The translations under genes were made by a program, and so were the position numbers. This document shows positions 1-6,809 of a stretch of 44,858 nt of DNA, one piece after another. Below the pieces are notes generated by a model, which saw only the letters and a program-made list of their open reading frames with translations, was not told the origin of the DNA and did not search any database. Within the stretch, counting starts at the first letter, position 1; each line of letters opens with the position of its first letter. The stretch spans positions 1-44,858 of the forward strand of contig NZ_JACEHF010000016.1 in the NCBI RefSeq assembly GCF_014180685.1. The letters are read 5' to 3'. The DNA is from Nocardioides pelophilus (GTDB lineage Bacteria > Actinomycetota > Actinomycetes > Propionibacteriales > Nocardioidaceae).

Positions 1-40
1 GTCCGTGTGAGCGTGGCCTGTCGGTCACGCTCACACGGAC
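1..40. terminator. Perfect 15-bp stem-loop at window edge
   Basis: Arms GTCCGTGTGAGCGTG (1-15) and its exact reverse complement (26-40) enclose a 10-nt loop. No U-tract follows on either strand, which is common for actinobacterial terminators. It probably ends transcription of a gene lying left of the window. Confidence 0.6.
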
Positions 41-159
41 GACCCAGCGCGAGCCCGCATTATCGCCAGGCTGGTACCTCCCCGCTGACTTATCGCGATT
101 CCCAGACGCTCCCTTCGCCGCTTGATATTTGTGGACGAAGACACAGGGAGCACAACGCA

Positions 160-1158
160 ATGACCATCTCGAGTTCCGGGCCGAGCGCGCGCGCCGATTG
201 GTACCCCGACCCCCGCAACCCCGCCTTGCTGCGGTACTGGGACGGTCACCAGTGGACGGCGCACACATCGCCACGACCCGCGGGTTGGGGTGGTCAGGAG
301 TGGTCGCCCTACTCGCAGCCGTCTCGCACCCAGCGCGTTCCCGACAAAGGGTCGACTCGAACGGGACTTCCGGCTTGGGCGGTCGTCGCGCTGGTCGTGT
401 TCGTTGGTGTGGCCACCCTTGCCGTGATCGGCACCGTGCTTTCGACGCCGGAGCCAACGGAGAGCGCTGGTCGCAGTTCGAACGACAACAGCACTCCGGC
501 CGCCTCGGAGCCGTCGGATGCAGAGGCGTCCACGTCGGCGCCCTCACCAACACCGACACCGACGCCGACGGAGACCGAGCCGCCGAAGTCAGTGGTGCCG
601 CGCCTGACCGGGATGACTCGCGACAAGGCCGAGGAACGTTTGACGACCGCCGGACTGCAGCTAGGTGAGGTGCGTCAGGTCTTCTCCCCGAAAGCGCCCG
701 GCACGGTGCTGAGCCAGAGCAGGAGGGTCGGCGCATCGCTCCTGGCGGGCACGACCGTGGTGCTCGTGGTAGCGAAGGCCTACCCCCAGGTGCCGGGCGT
801 TGTCGGACGACTGAAGGCCGCTGCAGTGGAGCGCCTCAAGGACGCTGGGTTCAAGGTCAGCGTCACGACTGAGTCGCGAACGTCCGGCAAGGACGGCGTC
901 GTCCTCCGCCAGAGCCCGTCCGGCACCGCGCGTGCCAAGCCGGGTTCTTCCATCACGATCGTGGTCTCGTCCGTCATCCGCCCGGTGGCACCGCCGCAGA
1001 ACTGCACGCCCGGATACGACCCGTGCCTGACACCCGCGTCCGACTACGACTGCGCCGGCGGCTCGGGTGACGGTCCGAAGTACACCGGGTTCGTCCGCGT
1101 GACCGGCTACGACCCCTACGACCTGGACGCGGACGGCGACGGAGTTGCTTGCGAGTGA
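160..1158 (+). CDS. DUF2510-TM-PASTA2-Excalibur membrane protein
   Basis: 332 aa if started at the ATG at 160, which has AGGGAG about 10 nt upstream; the frame is open further upstream but that part reads as non-coding. Order of parts: a DUF2510 motif with conserved tryptophans (residues ~13-40, DWYPDP...YWDGHQW), one membrane helix (~70-95), a Ser/Thr/Pro/Glu-rich linker, two PASTA repeats (~144-205 and 207-275), then an Excalibur calcium-binding motif ending DADGDGVACE. PASTA domains bind peptidoglycan or muropeptides and Excalibur motifs are extracellular Ca2+-binding modules, so the C-terminal part is probably outside the membrane. There is no kinase domain, so this is not a PknB-type receptor. 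The role is unknown; cell-wall sensing or anchoring is an inference. Confidence 0.85.
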   Translation: MTISSSGPSARADWYPDPRNPALLRYWDGHQWTAHTSPRPAGWGGQEWSPYSQPSRTQRVPDKGSTRTGLPAWAVVALVVFVGVATLAVIGTVLSTPEPTESAGRSSNDNSTPAASEPSDAEASTSAPSPTPTPTPTETEPPKSVVPRLTGMTRDKAEERLTTAGLQLGEVRQVFSPKAPGTVLSQSRRVGASLLAGTTVVLVVAKAYPQVPGVVGRLKAAAVERLKDAGFKVSVTTESRTSGKDGVVLRQSPSGTARAKPGSSITIVVSSVIRPVAPPQNCTPGYDPCLTPASDYDCAGGSGDGPKYTGFVRVTGYDPYDLDADGDGVACE

Positions 1159-1250
1159 CCGGTTGGACGAGCGAACCGCGGCGCCGGTCTCGGTGAGGAC
1201 GGCCTGATCCCGGGCACGATGGACACCAGGTCGGGTGTGAGGATGGCGGC

Positions 1251-1679
1251 GTGACCTCGTGGACTCCTGGGTGGGACAGCTTTCCGTCGGCGCTCCTCGA
1301 GTTCTGGAGCGAACGACACCTCTGCACCCTGACCACGCTCCGCGCGGACGGGCGGCCCCACGTGACTCCGGTCGGCGTCGCGCTCGACCTGGAACGCCAG
1401 TGCGCTTGGGTCATCACCTCGAGGGACTCGCTCAAGGCCGTGCACGCCGCGGCTGACGGTCGGATGGCGGCGTGCCAGGTCGACGGTCGGCGGTGGTCCA
1501 CCCTCGAGGGCACCGCGGAAGTCAGGACCGACCGCGAGTCCGTCGTACGCGCCGAGGAGCGGTACGCCGCGCGCTACCGGATCCCGCGCCCGAACCCGTC
1601 GCGGGTAGCCCTGCGGATCGACGTCGACCGCTTCCTCGTCTCGTCCGGCCTCGTTCCACCCGCCGAGCCGACTGACTGA
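1251..1679 (+). CDS. PPOX-class (probably F420-dependent) flavin-fold protein
   Basis: 142 aa from GTG 1251. The sequence has the pyridoxamine-5'-phosphate-oxidase split-barrel pattern: LCTLTTLRADGRPHVTPVGV near the N-terminus, then AWVITSRDSLKAVHA and a C-terminal R-x-D-x-D-R-F strand. In actinobacteria, proteins of this length with the TLRADGRPHVTPV signature belong to the F420-binding PPOX group that reduces diverse substrates. The exact substrate cannot be read from sequence. It lies 92 nt downstream of the PASTA gene and is followed by a short palindrome (GTCCG-GT-CGGAC, 1696-1707) that may end its transcript. FMN binding instead of F420 is possible. Confidence 0.85.
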   Translation: MTSWTPGWDSFPSALLEFWSERHLCTLTTLRADGRPHVTPVGVALDLERQCAWVITSRDSLKAVHAAADGRMAACQVDGRRWSTLEGTAEVRTDRESVVRAEERYAARYRIPRPNPSRVALRIDVDRFLVSSGLVPPAEPTD

Positions 1680-1746
1680 CCCTCGGCGGAGCTCTGTCCG
1701 GTCGGACGACGGAGACGCGCAGAAACCAAGGCGGGCGCCCGATTCC

Positions 1747-1761
1747 GGACATAGCGTGTCC
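1747..1761 (+). promoter_or_regulatory. Palindrome GGACA-N5-TGTCC overlapping a -10 box
   Basis: The inverted repeat GGACA-TAGCG-TGTCC spans 1747-1761 and contains TAGCGT (1752-1757), a good actinobacterial -10 that recurs at 39965 and 40516. It lies about 30 nt before the chosen start of the next gene, so it is a candidate promoter with a built-in operator. Confidence 0.45.
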
Positions 1762-1791
1762 CCGAGGAAGCGCAGAGACGGGGAGGAACAC

Positions 1792-2520
1792 GTGGGACTG
1801 GGAGACCTGGCCAAGCAGTGGGCGAAGTCGAAGGCCACCGAGCTGCTGTCGAGTGATAGCCAGAAGGCGCAGAGCGCCTCGGCTCAGGCAGACGCGACCG
1901 AGCGGCAGGCCAAGAGCGACGCGGGCGAACAGCTGATGCGCACGGCGTTCCCCGGGCTCGCGAAGTGGCAGGACAAGCAGGAGGAGAACCAGCGCCAGGC
2001 CGAGGAGGACCGCCTGCAGAAGCACCGCGACGAGATCGCGGCCCTCCCCGTGGCTCAGGTGCAGATGCGGGTCACCGGCTGGGCGGAGGACGCCTGGTTC
2101 GGCCCCATGCGCCTGCGCTGGGAGGTGATCACACCGGAGGAGCCGGATCCGGAGTATCCCGACCCGGACCCCTACGCGCACCGTCCCTACCTGTCGGTTG
2201 AGCTGTACCCCCAGTCCGGGAACTCGGTGTCGCTGTCGAGCCATCAGCTGGCCAGCTGGCGGTTCCAGGTGCCGGGCTACATCGGCGACGGAAGCTACGA
2301 CCTGTTGGCGATCGCGCAGGAGCGCGACGCAGCGGGCGCCGCGCCGACGTACGAAGAGGACTACCTAGACCTCGGCGAGGACTCCGACCTCTTCTACTGC
2401 TACTCCGACACGGGCCCGTGGGCGGTCACTGTCAGCGAGGGTGCGCAGCGGATATCCGTCTCGATGGTGCTCACGAGCTCCATCGGCGACATGACCATGA
2501 CCGCGGAGATCGTGCGGTAG
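1792..2520 (+). CDS. Hypothetical protein, charged coiled-coil N-terminus
   Basis: 242 aa from GTG 1792, preceded by GGGGAGG at 6-nt spacing; an upstream in-frame GTG at 1756 overlaps the predicted promoter and has no ribosome site. Residues ~1-90 are charged and Ala/Gln/Glu/Lys-rich (helical, probably coiled coil). The remainder is rich in aromatic and beta-forming residues (for example RLRWEVITPEEPDPEY and LASWRFQVPGY) with many acidic residues. There is no signal peptide or membrane helix, so it is probably cytoplasmic. No family was recognised. It is convergent with the NERD gene. Confidence 0.75.
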   Translation: MGLGDLAKQWAKSKATELLSSDSQKAQSASAQADATERQAKSDAGEQLMRTAFPGLAKWQDKQEENQRQAEEDRLQKHRDEIAALPVAQVQMRVTGWAEDAWFGPMRLRWEVITPEEPDPEYPDPDPYAHRPYLSVELYPQSGNSVSLSSHQLASWRFQVPGYIGDGSYDLLAIAQERDAAGAAPTYEEDYLDLGEDSDLFYCYSDTGPWAVTVSEGAQRISVSMVLTSSIGDMTMTAEIVR

Positions 2521-2619
2521 CGGCCCTCGCCGTCCTCCGGCGGAACGCGCCGAGTGTGTGCACCGGCTTCGCTTCCGCACTGACGTGCCTGCAGGGCTGA
2601 CCCGGGCGGCGGAGCGGTG

Positions 2620-3477
2620 CTACTCGCTCCGCCGTTCCTTCGCCGGTTGGTCTTTGGGCTCCCGTGCCGGCGGCTCGACCGGCGCCTCGGGATCGGTGCC
2701 ATCGGTCATGAACGACACAAGCGTCTCGCCGATGCGATCGAGAACCTGTGGCTGTCCCACTGCAACTCCGAGGAACCCGATCGCGATCGACGCGCCCACG
2801 AGCGTCGACATAACACTCTGCCTTCTGCGCCCGCGGGACCGACGGCTCGTTCCGGATCGCTCTCTGCTTTCCCGCGCTGTTGTCACCCGCTCCCCGAGTG
2901 TGAGCTGCGCGGTGCTCGGCCGGGTCGAGCTGGATAGTTCCGTCGCCACTCGACTCACGACGACCGCGCGTGCTGCGGAGTCGAGTACGGGGTGCCGCGT
3001 CTGCAACATCTTTGTGACGTTGGCGGTAGAGCACAGGAGGGCGTCGGCTGCTCGACCGAGGACCTCCGCGTCCCGCACGAAGCAGAGCACCCCATAAACC
3101 GGCACCGCAGGCGGAGTCTGGAGCAAATGGCGAATCGCGGCCGCCGCGTCTCCCGAGGAGGCGGCAGCGGTGTCGCGTCGCCGACCGTTCTGCCGAAGGA
3201 TTCCATCCGTGACGGTGATGCTGCCGGTCCAGTTCTTCGAGTCGATTACGAAGACCCCAGGCGGCCCGATTGCGACGTGATCGATGTTCGCGCGAGGCCT
3301 GCCCGGCCAGGGCAGGTCGTGGAGAACGGTCCACTCCTCCGCAGGCAACGTCGAGAGGGCGTGCGCTGTACGTCGCTCCCCTTCCGCGCCGCGCTCCCAC
3401 TTCTCAGCGGCGCGGCCGAGCCGGTCCGCCTTCTCCCTCATCCGCCGCGCCGAACGGCCTGCCGATTCTCCGGCCAC
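2620..3477 (-). CDS. NERD-domain (nuclease-related) protein with C-terminal TM
   Basis: 285 aa from GTG 3477, with GGGAGG upstream. Residues ~28-165 carry a NERD core: GAEGERRTAHAL, then VLHDLPWPGR, then NIDHVAIGPPGVFVIDSKNW. This gives the E, D and D-x-K residues expected of the PD-(D/E)XK-like nuclease fold, so it may be catalytically competent. A basic Arg/Ser linker precedes one hydrophobic segment (~224-243, VMSTLVGASIAIGFLGVAVG) and a Pro/Glu-rich tail, suggesting membrane tethering. It is divergent from the PLD-helicase gene across 116 nt, and the two look like a pair. NERD domains often accompany helicases in defence or DNA-processing loci; the joint function here is inferred. Confidence 0.85.
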   Translation of the reverse strand: MAGESAGRSARRMREKADRLGRAAEKWERGAEGERRTAHALSTLPAEEWTVLHDLPWPGRPRANIDHVAIGPPGVFVIDSKNWTGSITVTDGILRQNGRRRDTAAASSGDAAAAIRHLLQTPPAVPVYGVLCFVRDAEVLGRAADALLCSTANVTKMLQTRHPVLDSAARAVVVSRVATELSSSTRPSTAQLTLGERVTTARESRERSGTSRRSRGRRRQSVMSTLVGASIAIGFLGVAVGQPQVLDRIGETLVSFMTDGTDPEAPVEPPAREPKDQPAKERRSE

Positions 3478-3593
3478 GATTCCTCCCTATTCCCTCCAGG
3501 CCCGGACGGTACTTCTGCTCAAGCCGTCGGCGCAGCACAATCCCTTTACTCATTCACCGGACTCAGTCGGGAGCTCGTGGCAAGCTCCCGCGG
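3478..3593. promoter_or_regulatory. Divergent promoter region with hairpin at the helicase start
   Basis: This is the shared 116-nt gap between the NERD gene (-) and the helicase gene (+). A perfect 8-bp inverted repeat, CGGGAGCT (3568-3575) and AGCTCCCG (3583-3590), ends 3 nt before the helicase GTG. It could be an operator or an RNA hairpin masking the start. No clear ribosome site exists for the helicase. Confidence 0.45.
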
Positions 3594-6500
3594 GTGGAAG
3601 AAGGTCTTTACGAGTCGCTGATCAGCCATGAGCTGCAGACGAAGATCGATTCGCTGGCGGGCCTGACACACGACGAGGCCGCAATCGATCACGCGGAGGA
3701 GCCGCACATACTTGCGCGCCACGTCGCTGATGCGGTTGCCGCCCGTCTGGTAGCGATTAGTGGCGCAGACGAACGGCTGGCATTGGTCAACGATGTCCTT
3801 CACGCCCTCGACCCAGACCTCGCCGTCGACCCGCCGGCGCGCCAGTTGCTCGCAGTTCGGAGCGACGGCTTCGAGGGGGTCCGGCCAGGTCGAACTGCGC
3901 GGCCGCGAACTCCGCTCTCAGAGGCTGCGCTTCTGACGAACTCCCCGGACGAGCCAAGCCTTGCCGCGGAACTCAAGACGGAGATGACATCAGCCGACTC
4001 CGTCGATCTGCTGTGCGCATTCGTCAAGTGGTACGGCGTTCGTCTGCTCGAGCACGACCTTCTGGCGCTGCGCGATGCGGGCGTACCGCTCCGAGTCCTC
4101 ACGACGACCTACCTGGGTTCAACCGAGCGACGCGCGCTGGACCGGATGATCCGCGACTTCGGGGCCGAAGTCCGCATCCAGTACGACGCCCAACGCACCC
4201 GTCTGCATGCGAAGGCGTGGTTGTTCCGACGCCGAACCGGCTTTGACACCGCCTATGTCGGCTCGTCGAATCTGTCGCGGGCAGCGCTACTCGACGGCGT
4301 GGAGTGGAACGTCCGCCTTTCCCGAGTGTCGACACCGACCCTGCTACAGAAGTTCGAGGCCACATTCGACTCGTACTGGAATGACTCGAGCTTCGAGCCC
4401 TACCACCCCGATCGTGACCGTGATCGACTCGACGACGCCCTCGCTGATGCGGCCGGCACTCGACAGCACGACTCCGTCACCATCTCGATCTCAGGCTTGG
4501 AGGTACGTCCATTCCCCTATCAAGCCGAGATGTTGGAAGCGATCGAGGCCGAGCGCGTGGTGCATGATCGCCACCACAACCTCGTCGTCGCGGCGACAGG
4601 CACCGGCAAGACGGTCATCGCTGCACTCGACTATCGACGGCTCTGTGAAGCCCAGCCCGGACCCCGCCCATCGCTTCTCTTCGTTGCCCATCGCAGGGAG
4701 ATCCTGGAGCAGTCGCTGCGGACCTACCGCGAGGTGCTTGCTGACGGCAGCTTCGGTGAGCTCTATGTCGGTGGTGCCCGACCGGAACGGTGGCAGCACG
4801 TGTTTGCCAGCGTTCAGTCCTTGACTTCGTATGGCGTGGCGAACCTTCCGCCAAACCATTTTCAGATCGTGGTGATCGATGAGTTCCACCACGCCGCGGC
4901 GGCGACGTACCGGCAGCTTCTCAGCCATCTGAGCCCCCGTGAGCTCCTCGGTCTCACCGCAACGCCCGAGCGTGCCGACGGGATCGATGTGCGCGAGTTC
5001 TTCGGTGGGCGGACTGCCGCTGAGCTGCGCCTATGGGATGCCCTCGGAGCGGATCTGCTGTGCCCATTCCACTACTTCGCTGTAGCCGACAACACCGACC
5101 TTTCGGCGATCAGGTGGTCCCGCGGACGGTACGACGAGACTCAGCTGTCGAACCTCTATACCGGCAACCGTGCACGCGCTGAGATCGTCATTCGCGAGCT
5201 TCAAGACAAGGTGCTTGACGTCAGCAGCATGCGAGCACTCGGCTTCTGCGTGGGGGTGATGCACGCGAAGTACATGGCCGAGGTCTTCAACGAGGCAGGC
5301 ATCCCAGCCGCTGCCGTCAGCGGTGAGACGCCCGCTGCCGAACGCCAGCAAGCCCTATCCGATCTTCGGCAACGGAAGCTCCAGATCCTCTTCTCAGCGG
5401 ACGTCTTCAACGAGGGCTTGGACATCCCCGACGTCGACACGGTGCTGCTGCTCCGACCGACCGATAGCGCGACGATTTTCCTGCAGCAGTTGGGGCGCGG
5501 GCTGAGACGCACTCGGGAGAAGGCCGTCCTTACGGTGCTCGACTTCGTGGGCTACCAACACCGCCAGTTCAGGTGGGATCAGAAGCTTCGCGCACTGACC
5601 GGCCACACGAAGAAGCGGCTGGTCAAGGGCGTCGAGGATGGGTTCCCTTTCCTCCCTTCGGGCTGCCAGATCGTGCTGGACCGTCAGGCGCAGCAGATGA
5701 TCCTCGACAACGTCAAGTCGCAGATCACGACGAGGTGGAGCCAGATCGTCGGCGAACTCAGAACCTCCGGCGACACCGACCTCGCGGCCTTCCTTGACGA
5801 GTCCGGAATAGAACTGGCAGACATTCTGCGTCGCGGGAGCCACTCATGGACCCGGGCCCGACGCGATGCCGGTCTGCCGACGCCTACTGGCAGTGCGCTG
5901 GAGGATCGACTCCTTCGGCGCGTACGCGCGTTCGCTCACGTCGACGACAGGCTGCGTACTCAGGGATATCGCCGTCTTCTGAACGACGACGGGACGCGCT
6001 TCTCCGAGATGTCAGCGGTCGAGCAACGCGTCGCGCAGATGCTCTTCTTCTCCCTCTGGCCGGACGGCGGCGGCTTCAAGACGATCGACGAGGGACTCAC
6101 TGCTCTCCGTCACGAGCACGCGACACGTGAGGAGCTTCGCAGCGTCATCGACATCTCCTTCGACGCCGCACGTCATCAGGCCATCGAACTCACCGGATCG
6201 CTCATCGACGTGCCCCTCCGTATCCATGCGCGCTATCAGCGCGAAGAGGTTCTCGCGGCCCTCGGCTACGCCTCCCTGGATCGCAAGCCGAACTCGTTCC
6301 GCGAAGGGGTCCTCTTCGTGCCCGAGCGCAAAGTCGACGCCTTCTTCGTCAACCTCAAGAAGTCGGAGGAGGAGTTCTCCCCCACGACGATGTATCGCGA
6401 CTACCCGATCAGCCCGACGCTCTTCCATTGGGAATCTCAGTCAGTCACGAGCATCGACTCACCGACCGGTCAGCGCTACCTCAACCGTCGGAGCACAGTG

Positions 6501-6674
6501 TTGTTCTTCGTACGCGAGGCAAGGACGAACGACTTCGGCACCGCGCCGTACCTCTTCCTGGGACCGGCGACCTACGTCAGCCACCAGGGCGAGCGGCCAA
6601 TCGCGATCACATGGAAGCTCGAGCACGCCATGCCGATCGACTTCTACAACTCGGCCGCCGTCGCAGCCCAGTAG
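3594..6674 (+). CDS. PLD nuclease-like / SF2 helicase / DUF3427 protein
   Basis: 1026 aa from GTG 3594; an open upstream extension overlaps the NERD gene antisense and is Arg/Pro-rich, so it was not used. Parts in order: a helical N-terminus; a phospholipase-D-like domain with HAKAW near residue 204 and GSSNLSRAAL after it (one HxK motif, so a dimer would be needed for a full active site); an SF2 helicase with Walker A ATGTGKT (~334), Walker B variant DEFHH (~428), LTATPER, and motif VI QQLGRGLRR (~630); and a C-terminal region ~700-1026 ending in a DUF3427-like segment (FVREAR...YLFLGPATYVSHQGERPI). Such PLD-helicase-DUF3427 proteins are scattered among bacteria and are often near restriction or defence genes. 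A role in cleaving or remodelling foreign DNA is inferred. Third-position GC looks lower than in neighbours such as nrdJ, suggesting acquisition. Confidence 0.9.
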   Translation: MEEGLYESLISHELQTKIDSLAGLTHDEAAIDHAEEPHILARHVADAVAARLVAISGADERLALVNDVLHALDPDLAVDPPARQLLAVRSDGFEGVRPGRTARPRTPLSEAALLTNSPDEPSLAAELKTEMTSADSVDLLCAFVKWYGVRLLEHDLLALRDAGVPLRVLTTTYLGSTERRALDRMIRDFGAEVRIQYDAQRTRLHAKAWLFRRRTGFDTAYVGSSNLSRAALLDGVEWNVRLSRVSTPTLLQKFEATFDSYWNDSSFEPYHPDRDRDRLDDALADAAGTRQHDSVTISISGLEVRPFPYQAEMLEAIEAERVVHDRHHNLVVAATGTGKTVIAALDYRRLCEAQPGPRPSLLFVAHRREILEQSLRTYREVLADGSFGELYVGGARPERWQHVFASVQSLTSYGVANLPPNHFQIVVIDEFHHAAAATYRQLLSHLSPRELLGLTATPERADGIDVREFFGGRTAAELRLWDALGADLLCPFHYFAVADNTDLSAIRWSRGRYDETQLSNLYTGNRARAEIVIRELQDKVLDVSSMRALGFCVGVMHAKYMAEVFNEAGIPAAAVSGETPAAERQQALSDLRQRKLQILFSADVFNEGLDIPDVDTVLLLRPTDSATIFLQQLGRGLRRTREKAVLTVLDFVGYQHRQFRWDQKLRALTGHTKKRLVKGVEDGFPFLPSGCQIVLDRQAQQMILDNVKSQITTRWSQIVGELRTSGDTDLAAFLDESGIELADILRRGSHSWTRARRDAGLPTPTGSALEDRLLRRVRAFAHVDDRLRTQGYRRLLNDDGTRFSEMSAVEQRVAQMLFFSLWPDGGGFKTIDEGLTALRHEHATREELRSVIDISFDAARHQAIELTGSLIDVPLRIHARYQREEVLAALGYASLDRKPNSFREGVLFVPERKVDAFFVNLKKSEEEFSPTTMYRDYPISPTLFHWESQSVTSIDSPTGQRYLNRRSTVLFFVREARTNDFGTAPYLFLGPATYVSHQGERPIAITWKLEHAMPIDFYNSAAVAAQ

Positions 6675-6756
6675 GCCGGAGCCGCCCATTCCACTCAGGC
6701 GCGGGCGCTCGACTCTTGCCAGCTCAAGGGCGACCCCTTGGGCCGCGGATACGCTC

Positions 6757-6793
6757 GACGGCCGGCACCCGAAGGTGCCGGCCGTCGGCTTTT
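6757..6793 (+). terminator. Intrinsic terminator, 13-bp stem, CGAA loop
   Basis: GACGGCCGGCACC (6757-6769), loop CGAA, then the exact complement (6774-6786), followed by GGCTTTT. It ends the helicase transcript and lies just past the nrdJ stop on the other strand, so it may work both ways. Confidence 0.85.
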
Positions 6794-6809
6794 CGTGTCT
6801 ATGCCCCGA

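Noticed and set aside
2971-3593. Long N-terminal extension of the helicase from 3270
   Set aside because: It would be antisense to the NERD gene and is Arg/Pro-rich; the conserved part starts at GTG 3594.
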